64,000 nt of DNA from assembly GCF_023073915.1 (NCBI RefSeq), contig NZ_JADPKK010000013.1:124001-188000 (forward strand), written 5' to 3'. The notes beneath the pieces were generated by a model, which saw nothing but the letters and a program-made list of their open reading frames with translations, was not told the DNA's origin and made no database searches. This document shows positions 18,029 through 26,386 of this stretch, piece by piece. Every line of letters starts with the position of its first letter. Within the stretch, counting starts at the first letter, position 1. The position numbers and the translations under genes were made by a program. This stretch comes from Bradyrhizobium sp. 149. Its GTDB lineage: Bacteria; Pseudomonadota; Alphaproteobacteria; Rhizobiales; Xanthobacteraceae.

Positions 18029-19569
18029 GCCCGGCCCTCATGCGCGATACTGGCGCCATCGGCGGCGATGGCGGCGAGAATGCTGCCGACATCGATGTCC
18101 TCGCCCGCGAGCTCCTCGACATGGGCGCGATCGCGCAGCACCACCACGCGATCGGAATAGGTCACGATCTCGTCGAGCTCGGAGGAGATCACGAGCAGCG
18201 CCAGCCCGTCGTCGCAGAGCTCGCGGATCAGGCGGATGATCTCGGCGTGCGCGCCGACGTCGATGCCGCGGGTCGGCTCGTCCAGCACGAGGAGCCGCGG
18301 CGTGGTTGCGAGCCACCGTGCCAGCAGCACCTTCTGCTGATTGCCGCCGGACAACAGACCGACGGGACGCTCCGGATCGGGCGGGCGGATGTCGAGCATC
18401 TTGACGTAACGACCGGCGATTTCGTCCTGCTCGCGGCGCGACAGCGGCCGATGCAGGCCGCGCTTGGCCTGGAGCGCGAGCACGATGTTCTCGCGCACGG
18501 TGAGCTCGGCGACGATGCCGTCGGTCTTGCGCTCCTCCGCGCAATAGCCAAAGCCGTGGCGCACGCCATCCCGCGGCGACTGGAGCCGCACCGGCGTGCC
18601 TTCCACCCTTGCCTGCCCGCAATCGGCGCGCTCGGCGCCGAACACCAGCCGCGCCGTCTCGGTCCGGCCCGAGCCGAGCAGCCCGGCCAGACCAACAACC
18701 TCGCCATGCCGCAGCTCGAGATTGAACGGCGCGACATAGCCGGCCTTGCCGTAATTCTCGAAGCTCGCACAGACTTCGCGCGTCTTCTGCGCGCCTGCCG
18801 AGGCCCGCGCGCTGGTGGTCTCGGCCAGCTCGCGGCCGAGCATCATCCGGATCAGCTCGAGCCGCGACAGCGATGCGGTCTCGCGCTCGCCGACCAGCCG
18901 ACCATTTCGCAAAACGGTGATGCGATCGGAGATCTCGTAGACCTGGTCGAGGAAATGGCTGACGAAGACGATGCCAATGCCGCGCTTGGCAAGCTGGCGC
19001 ATGATGCCGAAAAGGATCTCGACCTCATGGCGGTCGAGGCTCGCGGTCGGCTCGTCCAGGATCAGCACCCGCGCCGAGAGATCGACGGCGCGCGCGATCG
19101 CAGTGACGTGCTGCACGGCAACGGAATAGTTGCCGAGCGGCGCTGATACGTCGATGTCGAGGCCGAAATCCGCGAGTAGCGTTTTCGCGCGACGTCGCAT
19201 CTCGCCTTCGCGCACGATGCCGAAGCGCATCGGCTGGCGGTCGAGGAACAGGTTTTGCGCCACCGAGAGATTCGGCAGCAAATTGACTTCCTGGTAGACG
19301 GTGGCAATGCCGGTCTGAAGTGCCGCCTTGGCCGAGCGCGGCGCGACCTCTTCGCCGCTGATCCTGACGATGCCGGCATCGCGCGGGAACACGCCGGTGA
19401 TCACCTTGATCAGCGTGGACTTGCCGGCGCCGTTCTCACCGAGCAGCGCGTGGATCTCGCCGGCGCGGAGCGTGAAGTCGACCTCCTGCAACGCGCGCAC
19501 AGCGCCAAAACTCTTGCTGATCCCGCGCACCTCCAGCAGGGAAGCAGCAGGATCCGGGCTGTTCTCCAT
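18025..19569 (-). CDS. Sugar ABC transporter ATP-binding protein (YtfR type)
   Basis: 514-residue double ATPase. First domain: Walker A GENGAGKST and LILDEPTASLDRHE; second domain: LLGSGRTETARLVFGAE, LLSGGNQQKVLLARWLA and LVLDEPTRGIDVGAH. The start ATG at 19569 (MENSPDPAASLLEVRGISKSFG) is preferred over one 14 codons upstream because the ATPase fold begins soon after it. It energises the YtfT/YjfF-type channel. Confidence 0.9.
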   Translation of the reverse strand: MENSPDPAASLLEVRGISKSFGAVRALQEVDFTLRAGEIHALLGENGAGKSTLIKVITGVFPRDAGIVRISGEEVAPRSAKAALQTGIATVYQEVNLLPNLSVAQNLFLDRQPMRFGIVREGEMRRRAKTLLADFGLDIDVSAPLGNYSVAVQHVTAIARAVDLSARVLILDEPTASLDRHEVEILFGIMRQLAKRGIGIVFVSHFLDQVYEISDRITVLRNGRLVGERETASLSRLELIRMMLGRELAETTSARASAGAQKTREVCASFENYGKAGYVAPFNLELRHGEVVGLAGLLGSGRTETARLVFGAERADCGQARVEGTPVRLQSPRDGVRHGFGYCAEERKTDGIVAELTVRENIVLALQAKRGLHRPLSRREQDEIAGRYVKMLDIRPPDPERPVGLLSGGNQQKVLLARWLATTPRLLVLDEPTRGIDVGAHAEIIRLIRELCDDGLALLVISSELDEIVTYSDRVVVLRDRAHVEELAGEDIDVGSILAAIAADGASIAHEGRA

Positions 19570-19686
19570 AGCAAATTCACTCCCACCGGCGCCCGCTGAT
19601 GATGCGGACACCTAGCCTATCCGTTCGCGCAGCGGTTTCGAAGGGGGGCGCCGGGCCGCAAAGAGCGGTCTGGCGACGCACTCGCC

Positions 19687-20652
19687 TCAGTAACCGAGGC
19701 CCTTCTTGCTGTCGTAGATCTTCTGCGGATCATCGGTGGCGGTGTAGAGCTTCGAGTCGGTCTGGATCCATTTCGGCGGAACGGTGCCCTTGTCCTTGAA
19801 GGCCGCGATGGCATCGAGCGCGGGCCCCGCCATGTTCGGCGTCAGCTCGACCGTGGCATTGGCTTCGCCCGCGACCATCGCCTTGAAGATGTCGGGGACC
19901 GCATCGATCGAGACGGTGAGGACCTCCTTGCCGGGCTTGAGGCCGGCTTCCTTCATGGCCTGGATGGCGCCGACCATCATGTCGTCGTTGTGTGCGTAGA
20001 CCGCGCAGATCGACTTGCCGCCGCCTTCGGCCTTGATAAAGCTTTCCATCACTTCCTTGCCCTTGGCGCGGGTGAAGTCGCCGGTCTGGCTGCGCACCAC
20101 CTTCAGGTTCGCATGCTTGGCGATTGCGGTGTCAAAACCCTTCTTGCGGTTGGCGGCGACGCTCGCGCCGACCGTGCCCTGCAATTCGACGATGTTGCAG
20201 GCCTTGCCGCCGACGGTCTTTGCCAGCCAGTCGCCGGCGACCTCGCCTTCATGCACACTGTCGGAGGTCACTGCAGTGAGATAGAGCTCCTTGCCGGAGG
20301 GATCGATATCGCGATCGAGCAGCACGACCGGGATCTTGGCCTCCTTGGCTTCCTTCAGCACCGAGTCCCAGCCGGTCGAGACGACGGGCGCTAGGAAGAT
20401 CGCATCGACGTTCTGCGCGATGAAGGAGCGGATCGCCTTGATCTGGTTCTCCTGCTTCTGCTGCGCGTCGGCAATCTTGAGATTGACCTTGCGCTTGGTA
20501 GCTTCCTGCTTGGAGACCGAGGTCTCGGCCGCGCGCCAGCCGGATTCCGATCCGATCTGCGAGAAGCCGATGGTGAGCTCGGCGGCATTCGCCGGCAACG
20601 CGAGCAGCAACGCGGCGGTGGCGCTGGCCGCAAAGAGGGCTTTGAGGATCAT
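19687..20652 (-). CDS. Sugar ABC transporter substrate-binding protein (YtfQ type)
   Basis: 321 residues. A signal peptide MILKALFAASATAALLLALP ends at ANA near residue 23; the mature protein begins AELTIGFSQIGSESGWRAAET, a strong YtfQ-type opening. Later motifs include RDIDPSGKELYLT and GDFTRAKGKEVMESF. E. coli YtfQ binds galactofuranose; here galactose or arabinose in furanose form is a fair guess. The start at 20652 is set by the signal peptide. It is the first gene of the run and lies about 110 bases from the dyad at 20762-20780. Confidence 0.92.
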   Translation of the reverse strand: MILKALFAASATAALLLALPANAAELTIGFSQIGSESGWRAAETSVSKQEATKRKVNLKIADAQQKQENQIKAIRSFIAQNVDAIFLAPVVSTGWDSVLKEAKEAKIPVVLLDRDIDPSGKELYLTAVTSDSVHEGEVAGDWLAKTVGGKACNIVELQGTVGASVAANRKKGFDTAIAKHANLKVVRSQTGDFTRAKGKEVMESFIKAEGGGKSICAVYAHNDDMMVGAIQAMKEAGLKPGKEVLTVSIDAVPDIFKAMVAGEANATVELTPNMAGPALDAIAAFKDKGTVPPKWIQTDSKLYTATDDPQKIYDSKKGLGY

Positions 20653-20761
20653 CAGGCGTGTCTCCCAAAATGTTATCCAGGGCGCCGATTGGTAGCATGG
20701 CACCCGCAGGCCGGCCTTGGAGGCGGCGGGAGGGACTATTTCACGGAAGTTTGGTTCCGAC

Positions 20762-20780
20762 TAGTCATATTATCTGACTA
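20762..20780. promoter_or_regulatory. Perfect dyad TAGTCA-N7-TGACTA upstream of ytfQ-type operon
   Basis: Arms TAGTCA (20762-20767) and TGACTA (20775-20780) are exact inverted repeats around TATTATC, in an AT-rich patch within GC-rich DNA. GntR/FCD regulators commonly use short dyads of this sort. Position suggests control of the ytfQ-type operon and the embedded FCD gene, which is inference. Confidence 0.5.
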
Positions 20781-20898
20781 TTTGCGCCGAACACTGCGCT
20801 CGGCGAGAGGGCCACCGTATGACACGCCAAGCGCGATTGTGTTCCGTGGATGCAACGGGAAGATGAAGGAAATGATGCGGCTTGGCCAGCGCCACATC

Positions 20899-20983
20899 GT
20901 CATGGCCGGGCTCGTCCCAGCCATCCGCGGCCTTGCCATGCGGGTCAAAGAACGTGGATGCCCGGGACGAGCCCGGGCATGAC
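20899..20983. repeat. Intergenic inverted repeat (third repeat type)
   Basis: Starts GTCATGGCCGGGCTCGTCCC and ends GGGACGAGCCCGGGCATGAC, so the two 20-base ends are nearly perfect inverted copies around a GC-rich loop. It resembles the common alphaproteobacterial element linked to the phrase GTCATGGCCGGGC. The 380-base gap 20653-21032 contains this repeat, the TAGTCA dyad, and nothing else that I can recognise. Confidence 0.75.
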
Positions 20984-21032
20984 GACCTTTTGCGAATGCG
21001 CTGCTCGGGGGCAACGTGAGGGAGAGCCGGCC

Positions 21033-22205
21033 CTAGATCAGCTTCCGCTGCGCCAGATTCTTCATCAGCGCGCCGATGCCGAACGTCCACGGCTCGCACT
21101 CGTCGCTGCCGCGCATACGGTTGATGAGCTTGCCGAGCTGGGGCGCCGCGATCGTGACGATGTCATCGCGCTTGTGGGTGAACCCCTGCCCCGGCGCATC
21201 GCGATCCTTGACCGGCGCGAACATGGTCCCGAGGAACAGCACGAAGCCGTCGGGGTATTGATGAACCTTGCCGATGGTCTGCTCGACGAGGTCGGTGGGG
21301 TCGCGGCTGATCATGCTGATCGAGGAGTGACCGTCGAGGACAAAGCCGTCCTGCCCCTTCACGTTCAGGCTGATGTCCAGCTTGCGGGCGTCGTCAAGCG
21401 TGAAGCTGTCGTCGAACAGGCGCAGCAGCGGACCGATGGAGCACGAGGCGTTGTTGTCCTTGGCTTTCGACAACAGCAGCGCTGAACGACCCTCGAAGTC
21501 GCGCAGATTGACGTCGTTGCCGAGCGCGCCGCCGACGATCTTGCCGCGGCTCGAGACGAACAGCACGAGCTCCGGCTCGGGATTGTTCCAGGTCGACTTC
21601 GGATGCAGCCCCGCATCCATGCCCGTGCCGACCGACGACAAGGTCGGCGCCTTGGTGAAGACCTCGGCATCGGGGCCGATGCCGACCTCGAGATACTGGC
21701 TCCAAGCGTTCTGGTCGATCAGCACCTGCTTCAGGTGCATCGCCTGGTCCGAGCCCGGCTTGAGTTTTGACAGATCATCGCCGATCAGCCGCGTCACTTC
21801 TTTCCGGATCGCTTCGGCCGAGGCCGGATTGCCTTTCGCCCGCTCCTCGATCACGCGCTCCAGCATCGAGATGGCGAAGGTCACGCCGGCCGCCTTCAGT
21901 GTCTGGAGATCGACCGGCGCGAGCAGCCACGGCTTTTTCGGATCGCGCTGATCGGGCGGCGTGTTGGCGACGATCGGCTCGAGGTCGCCGATGCGCTCGC
22001 CCTTGGTCGCGGCAAGCGCCTTCGCCGGATCGTCCTCCTCGCAGAGCGCGCTGACGGTCGGGAATTTTGCCGTGACGTTGAATACACCATCGCTACGCAC
22101 GACGACCACGGCCGGGCCATTCGACTGCGGCAGCCAGACGCGGCCGACGAGCGTTCCGCGCGTGCCGTCCTCGGGAAGAAGGTCCTTAACCGTCAATGTC
22201 GTCAT
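21033..22205 (-). CDS. Fumarylacetoacetase-family 2-keto-3-deoxy-sugar-acid dehydratase (XylX/AraD1-like)
   Basis: 390 residues, twice-decorated FAH fold. Recognisable parts are LLPEDGTRGTLVGRVWLP at the N-terminus, VTFAISMLERVIEERAKG, EPELVLFVSSRGKIVGGALGNDVNLRDFEGRSALLLSKAKDNNASCSIGP region with the metal-binding Glu and Asp, and GFVLFLGTMFAP. Length and N-terminus match Caulobacter XylX, which dehydrates 2-keto-3-deoxy-D-xylonate to 2-oxoglutarate semialdehyde. Beside the arabinose dehydrogenase and lactonase, 2-keto-3-deoxy-L-arabonate is also a good substrate candidate. The intervening aldonate dehydratase and the semialdehyde dehydrogenase are not in the window. Confidence 0.82.
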   Translation of the reverse strand: MTTLTVKDLLPEDGTRGTLVGRVWLPQSNGPAVVVVRSDGVFNVTAKFPTVSALCEEDDPAKALAATKGERIGDLEPIVANTPPDQRDPKKPWLLAPVDLQTLKAAGVTFAISMLERVIEERAKGNPASAEAIRKEVTRLIGDDLSKLKPGSDQAMHLKQVLIDQNAWSQYLEVGIGPDAEVFTKAPTLSSVGTGMDAGLHPKSTWNNPEPELVLFVSSRGKIVGGALGNDVNLRDFEGRSALLLSKAKDNNASCSIGPLLRLFDDSFTLDDARKLDISLNVKGQDGFVLDGHSSISMISRDPTDLVEQTIGKVHQYPDGFVLFLGTMFAPVKDRDAPGQGFTHKRDDIVTIAAPQLGKLINRMRGSDECEPWTFGIGALMKNLAQRKLI

Positions 22206-22315
22206 GGCGTGTCCTCGCTCTTTTCGGATCGGCCGCGTTCGCAGAGGCCGATCACGTTGGCGAAGACCAATAAACGTCTGGGACGGGAAGTCCAGAGCGG
22301 CAGCCTGCCGCGCTT

Positions 22316-23293
22316 CTATGCCCCCGCCCGGGCTTTTCGCGCCGCAATCTGCTGAAGCGCCCAGCGCGCGTTCTTGCGCACCTCAGGATCGGAATCGTCG
22401 GCGATGACGGCAAGGAACGCCTCGCCGTCGGGATGGGCGATCTCGCCGAGCGCCGCAGCGGCTTCCTTCCGCAGATTGGCCTGATCATGATTGATGCAAT
22501 TGCCGATCGGGCGCACGGCGCGCTCGATCTTCATCCGGCCGAGGCTGCGGATCGCCTTCAGCCGCACCTGCCAGAATTCGTCTGCGAGGGAACCGATGAG
22601 CTGGTCGGCGGCGAGCGAGCCGTTGACGTTCAGGCCCAAAGTTTCCGCCGCCATCTCGCGCACCATCCAGTCGGTATCCTTCAGCGCGCGGGTGATCGTC
22701 TCGGCCGCCGGCTTCAAATGCGAGAAGGCGAGCGCGCTGACGGCGGCACGGCGCACATGAGCGTCGGGATCGTTGATCAGCGAGGTCAGCGCCGGAATCG
22801 ATTCCTCCAGCTTGAGGAACCCGATCACGCCGATTGCCTGCACGCGCACGGCGGCGTCGGAATCCTGGAGCGCTTCCAGCGCGGGCTTCAGCGTGTCCTT
22901 GCAGCGCAGCTCCTTCAGCGCACGCAATGCGCCCATGCGGACGAAGGCGTGGGCATGCTTGACCAGCGGCAGGATGATTTCGGCGCAGGCGGGATCCTTG
23001 AACTCGGCCATGCTGTCGGCCGCGGCGGCCGCGACAATTCGTTCGGGGTCGACGAGCAGCTTCACCAGCGCGCTGGCGGCCTCCGGTCCGTCGAACTCGC
23101 CGAGCGCCATCGCGACCTGCTGGCGGACGCCGGCATCGGGATCGGTCACCATGTTGGCGAGATGGCCGACGGCGGCCGGATCGCCGGAATGGCCGAGCGC
23201 GATGATCGCGACACGGCGCTCCCCTGGATCGGCGGCCTGGAGCCGCTCGTCGGCATCTTCGAGATCGTCGTAGGATTCGAACGGGCTCGACAT
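22316..23293 (-). CDS. HEAT-repeat protein of the AprAB-like cluster
   Basis: 325 residues made of roughly eight to nine tandem helical repeats of about 31 residues (for instance AVGHLANMVTDPDAGVRQQV, PALTSLINDPDAHVRRAAV, AFLAVIADDSDPEVRKNA), the PBS-lyase/HEAT type. No enzyme motif is visible. Such proteins act as scaffolds or cofactor-assembly partners. It starts two bases after the ferredoxin stop, so it is translationally linked to the AprA/AprB-like pair and probably helps assemble or dock it (inference). The ATG at 23293 is preferred because the longer frame would overlap the ferredoxin gene. Confidence 0.9.
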   Translation of the reverse strand: MSSPFESYDDLEDADERLQAADPGERRVAIIALGHSGDPAAVGHLANMVTDPDAGVRQQVAMALGEFDGPEAASALVKLLVDPERIVAAAAADSMAEFKDPACAEIILPLVKHAHAFVRMGALRALKELRCKDTLKPALEALQDSDAAVRVQAIGVIGFLKLEESIPALTSLINDPDAHVRRAAVSALAFSHLKPAAETITRALKDTDWMVREMAAETLGLNVNGSLAADQLIGSLADEFWQVRLKAIRSLGRMKIERAVRPIGNCINHDQANLRKEAAAALGEIAHPDGEAFLAVIADDSDPEVRKNARWALQQIAARKARAGA

Positions 23294-23295
23294 GA

Positions 23296-23529
23296 CTACC
23301 TCAGGAGATAGGGAATGTTGACGGTGACGGCGCCGGTCGGGCAATCGGCCTCGCAAGGCATGCAATACCAGCACTCGTCATAGGCCATGTAGGCCTTGCC
23401 GCTCATGTCGCTGATGCGCAGCACGTCGAGCGGACAGACGTCGACGCACACGGTGCAGCCCTTGTCCGCGATGCATTTGGCGTCGTCGACGACCACCGGA
23501 ACCGATGTCTGATAGGAAGCGAGAGGCAT
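23296..23529 (-). CDS. AprB-like 4Fe-4S dicluster ferredoxin
   Basis: 77 residues with eight cysteines in two clusters: Cys19, 25, 28, 32 (C-x5-C-x2-C-x3-CP) and Cys53, 56, 59, 63 (C-x2-C-x2-C-x3-CPTGA). The phrase CWYCMPCEADCPTGAV mirrors the CW-x-CxxCxxxCPTGA block of adenylylsulfate reductase beta subunit, AprB, but the C-terminal tail of AprB is absent. It should carry electrons to or from the flavoprotein encoded 29 bases upstream. The substrate is unknown. Confidence 0.92.
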   Translation of the reverse strand: MPLASYQTSVPVVVDDAKCIADKGCTVCVDVCPLDVLRISDMSGKAYMAYDECWYCMPCEADCPTGAVTVNIPYLLR

Positions 23530-23558
23530 CGTATGTCTCCTGTTACTTGTGCGGCGGG

Positions 23559-25301
23559 TCAGGCTGTGGCGCGGATGCGCTGCTTGGCGTAGAGATCCTT
23601 CTCGCCGTCGGCGATCGGCACGACATAGGGCTCCACGGCACGCTTCTCGCTGGTCATCTTACCGTCCTGTTTGCTCAGCAGTGTGTGGCAGAACCAGTTC
23701 TCGTTGTCCTTCTCCGGGAAATCCGTCCGCCAGTGATAGAGGCCCCAGCGGCTTTCCTCGCGGTAGAGCGAGGCATGCACAGCCATGTCCGCGCAGTCCA
23801 TGATCGACTGTACTTCGAGCGCGCGGAGCAGTTCGTGCGCGTTGCGCGCGATCATGCGCTCCTGCATGTCTTCCCTTGCTTCGGCGAGCCGGCGCATGCC
23901 GAGTTCGTATTTGCGCGTGACTTTCGGCGGCTGCAGATAGTCGTTGACGAGGCGCCGGGTCTTGTACTCGATCTGGTTCGGCGGGATGCCGTCCTCGCGT
24001 TTGGTTGGGGCCATCACGCGGTCGCGTTCCTTCGCGACTTCGGCCGCGTCGAATTCAGCAAAATCGTGATTGTCGGCGAACTCCATCGCGTCGATCCCGG
24101 CGACCGAGCCGTTGGTGAAGGCACCGAGCATGTAGTTGTGCGGCACGCTCGCCATGTCGCCGGCGGCATAGAGGCCGGGGACCGTGGTGCGCGCGTTGTC
24201 GTCGACGAACACGCCCGACGCGCTGTGACCGGAGCAGAAGCCGATCTCCGAGATATGCATCTCAATCGACTCGCTGCGGTAGTCGACGCCGCGTCCCTGC
24301 TGAAACAGACCGCGCGTGGGACGCTCGACCTTGTGCAGCGTGGATTCGATCTCGGAGATGGTGTCCGGGTGCAGATGCTTGAGCTGGAGAAACACCGGGC
24401 CCTTGCCGGACAGCAGCTCGTTGTAGAATTCGAGCATCATCTGTCCGGACCAGTAATCGCATTCGATGAAGCGCGATCCCTCGTTGTTGGCGGTGAAGGC
24501 GCCGAAGGGACCGGCGACATAGGCGCAGGCCGGGCCGTTATAGTCCTTGATCAGCGGATTGATCTGATAGCATTCGAGGTTCGCCAGTGCCGCACCGGCG
24601 TGATAGGCCATGGAATAGCCGTCGCCCGAGTTGGCCGCGTTCTCATAGGTGCCGAACATGTAGCCGGAGGTCGGCAGGCCGAGACGGCCGGCGGCGCCCA
24701 TGCACAGGATCACGGCCTTGGCCTTGATCACCAGGATCTCGGCGGTACGGGTGTTGACGCTGATCGCACCGGCAATGCGGCCGTCGGCGGACTTCAAAAG
24801 CCGCGTCGCCATGTAGCGGTTGGAGATCAGGATGCGGGCGCGGCGGAGCTGGCGATAGAGCGCCTTCTTCACGGTCTCGCCGTTCGGCATCGGCAGCACG
24901 TAGGTGCCGATGTGATGCACCTTCTTGACGGCGTAGTCGCCGTTCTCGTTCTTCAGGAAGCGGATGCCGAAACTGTCGAGCTCCTCGATGATCGAATAGC
25001 AGTTTTGCGCGTATTTGTAGACCGCCTTCTGATCGACGATGCCGTCATTGGCGATGGTGATCTCCTTGGTGTACTGCTCCGGCGTCGCATAGCCGGGGAT
25101 GACGGCGTTGTTCAAGCCGTCCATGCCCATCGAGATTGCGCCGGAGCGCTTGACGTTGGCCTTTTCGAGCAGGACGACGTTGGCCTTCGGGTTCTTCAGC
25201 TTCGCCTTTAGTGCCGCCATCGGGCCGGCCGTGCCGCCGCCGATCACCAGCACGTCGCAGGAAACCTCCGAAAGTCCGTCGACGATCTGATCTAGTGCCA
25301 T
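23559..25301 (-). CDS. AprA-like FAD oxidoreductase (fumarate reductase/APS reductase flavoprotein family)
   Basis: 580 residues. FAD-binding Rossmann motif VIGGGTAG at 19-26, LEKANVKRSGAISMGMDGLNN at about 45-65 (flavin ribityl region), VILCMGAAGRLGLPTSG at 197-212, and PGLYAAGDMASVPHNYMLGAF at 375-395. The last segment resembles the AprA region with the catalytic histidine; here it is His388. It lacks a Tat signal, so it acts in the cytoplasm. The start ATG at 25301 has a good AGGAG. True sulfate reducers pair AprA with AprB and Sat; no sat gene is here, and the neighbours suggest a different sulfur or thio-compound substrate (inference). Confidence 0.88.
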   Translation of the reverse strand: MALDQIVDGLSEVSCDVLVIGGGTAGPMAALKAKLKNPKANVVLLEKANVKRSGAISMGMDGLNNAVIPGYATPEQYTKEITIANDGIVDQKAVYKYAQNCYSIIEELDSFGIRFLKNENGDYAVKKVHHIGTYVLPMPNGETVKKALYRQLRRARILISNRYMATRLLKSADGRIAGAISVNTRTAEILVIKAKAVILCMGAAGRLGLPTSGYMFGTYENAANSGDGYSMAYHAGAALANLECYQINPLIKDYNGPACAYVAGPFGAFTANNEGSRFIECDYWSGQMMLEFYNELLSGKGPVFLQLKHLHPDTISEIESTLHKVERPTRGLFQQGRGVDYRSESIEMHISEIGFCSGHSASGVFVDDNARTTVPGLYAAGDMASVPHNYMLGAFTNGSVAGIDAMEFADNHDFAEFDAAEVAKERDRVMAPTKREDGIPPNQIEYKTRRLVNDYLQPPKVTRKYELGMRRLAEAREDMQERMIARNAHELLRALEVQSIMDCADMAVHASLYREESRWGLYHWRTDFPEKDNENWFCHTLLSKQDGKMTSEKRAVEPYVVPIADGEKDLYAKQRIRATA

Positions 25302-25373
25302 CGCTTGCTCCTGGTTCGCCGGCAGGTCCGGCGCCTTTGCATCAGATTTGTTCAGCAGGCGTCCCGGCGATAG

Positions 25374-25383
25374 CAATTAGTTG
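25374..25383 (-). promoter_or_regulatory. Conserved site A (core CAACTAATTG) before AprA-like operon
   Basis: Read in the direction of the flavoprotein gene, the core is CAACTAATTG inside CCGACAACTAATTGCTATCG, 73 bases upstream of its start codon. The outer part CGATAGCAA.TA.TTG is also shared with site C at 26330. The core MAACTAATYG occurs four times within 2.4 kb, each time before a gene of this cluster. Confidence 0.6.
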
Positions 25384-25405
25384 TCGGCGGGGTGCGATTT
25401 GCGCC

Positions 25406-26179
25406 TCAGCGCTCGACAAACGCCTTTTCGATCACGAAATGGCCGGGCCGGCTGTGACTGCCCTCGATGAAGCCATGCGCAGACAACATCGCGGGCAGTT
25501 CCTCCAGCATCGCCGGGCTGCCGCACAACATGATGCGGTCGGTCTCGATATCGAGGCCTGAGAGACCGATGTCGTCGAAAAGCTGGTTCGAGGCGATCAG
25601 GTCGCTGATGCGGCCGCGATTCCTGAACGGCTCCCGGGTGACGGTGGGATAGTAGACCAGCTTGTCGTGGATCAGCGGCCCAAAGAACTCGTGATTGCGC
25701 AGGCCTTCGACGAGGTGCTCGCCATAAGAGAGCTCGGAGACCTGGCGGCAGCCATGGGCGAGCACGATGGTCTCGTAATTCTCGTAGACGTCGGGGTCCT
25801 TGATCAGGCTGGCGAACGGCGCGAGCCCCGTTCCAGTCGAGAGCAGCAACAGGCGCTTGCCGGGAATGAGATTGCCGGTGATCAGCGTGCCCGTCGCCTT
25901 GCGGCCAACCAGGATGACGTCGCCTTCCCTGATCTTCTGGAGCCGCGAGGTCAGCGGGCCGTCCTGCACCTTGATCGAGAAGAACTCGAGCGCCTCCTCG
26001 TGATTGGCGCTGGCCATGCTGTAGGCCCGCAGCAGCGGCTTGCCCTCGACTTCCAGCCCGATCATCGCGAACTGGCCGTTCTGGAAGCGAAAGCCCGGAT
26101 CGCGCGTCGCGGTGAAGCTGAACAGGGATTCGGTCCAGTGCCTGACCGACAGAACCGTTTCCTTCTGAAATGCGCTCAT
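25406..26179 (-). CDS. fpr: Ferredoxin-NADP+ reductase
   Basis: 257 residues, bacterial short-form Fpr. FAD motif LLRAYSMAS near 50, NADP-binding GTGLAPFASLIKDPD near 113, CGSPAMLEELPAML near 210, and the C-terminal GHFVIEKAFVER typical of subclass I reductases in alphaproteobacteria. The start ATG at 26179 gives MSAFQKETVLSVRHWT; a longer upstream frame would cross the promoter with site B. It could reduce the AprB-like ferredoxin from NADPH or the reverse. It has its own promoter with a conserved site 77 bases upstream. Confidence 0.93.
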   Translation of the reverse strand: MSAFQKETVLSVRHWTESLFSFTATRDPGFRFQNGQFAMIGLEVEGKPLLRAYSMASANHEEALEFFSIKVQDGPLTSRLQKIREGDVILVGRKATGTLITGNLIPGKRLLLLSTGTGLAPFASLIKDPDVYENYETIVLAHGCRQVSELSYGEHLVEGLRNHEFFGPLIHDKLVYYPTVTREPFRNRGRISDLIASNQLFDDIGLSGLDIETDRIMLCGSPAMLEELPAMLSAHGFIEGSHSRPGHFVIEKAFVER

Positions 26180-26255
26180 TGTCTCTCCTGACCTCGATTG
26201 CGCGCAAGGTTTCGGAGAGACAGGAATCGGGCAACGCCGAACTGAAATTCCCGGT

Positions 26256-26265
26256 CGATTAGTTT
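26256..26265 (-). promoter_or_regulatory. Conserved site B (core AAACTAATCG) before ferredoxin-NADP reductase gene
   Basis: Read toward the reductase gene the site is GTGAAACTAATCGACCGG, centred about 80 bases upstream of the ATG. The stretch AACTAATCGAC is identical to site D at 27719. Confidence 0.6.
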
Positions 26266-26329
26266 CACATTTCGTGGACGATGATCGAAGTGCAGGCAGC
26301 GAGGACCAGTGGCTCGCGTCCGCGCCTGG

Positions 26330-26339
26330 CAATTAGTTG
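26330..26339 (+). promoter_or_regulatory. Conserved site C (core CAATTAGTTG) before DUF971 gene
   Basis: GGCAATTAGTTGCTATCG on the plus strand, whose reverse complement CGATAGCAACTAATTGCC nearly equals site A. It lies 48 bases upstream of the DUF971 start, in the divergent promoter shared with the reductase gene. Confidence 0.6.
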
Positions 26340-26386
26340 CTATCGCAGCAGCGCTGCGACAACGTAGGGAGGGTCGGAGACACGTC

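Noticed and set aside
23505..25211. Plus-strand open frame of 568 codons opposite the AprA-like gene
   Set aside because: Low-complexity shadow (repeated Val-Asp-Arg-His patterns) with no motif; the minus-strand frame has FAD motifs.
23559..25301. Succinate dehydrogenase or fumarate reductase flavoprotein
   Set aside because: The partner is an AprB-like dicluster ferredoxin, no cytochrome b anchor is present, and the C-terminal half follows AprA.
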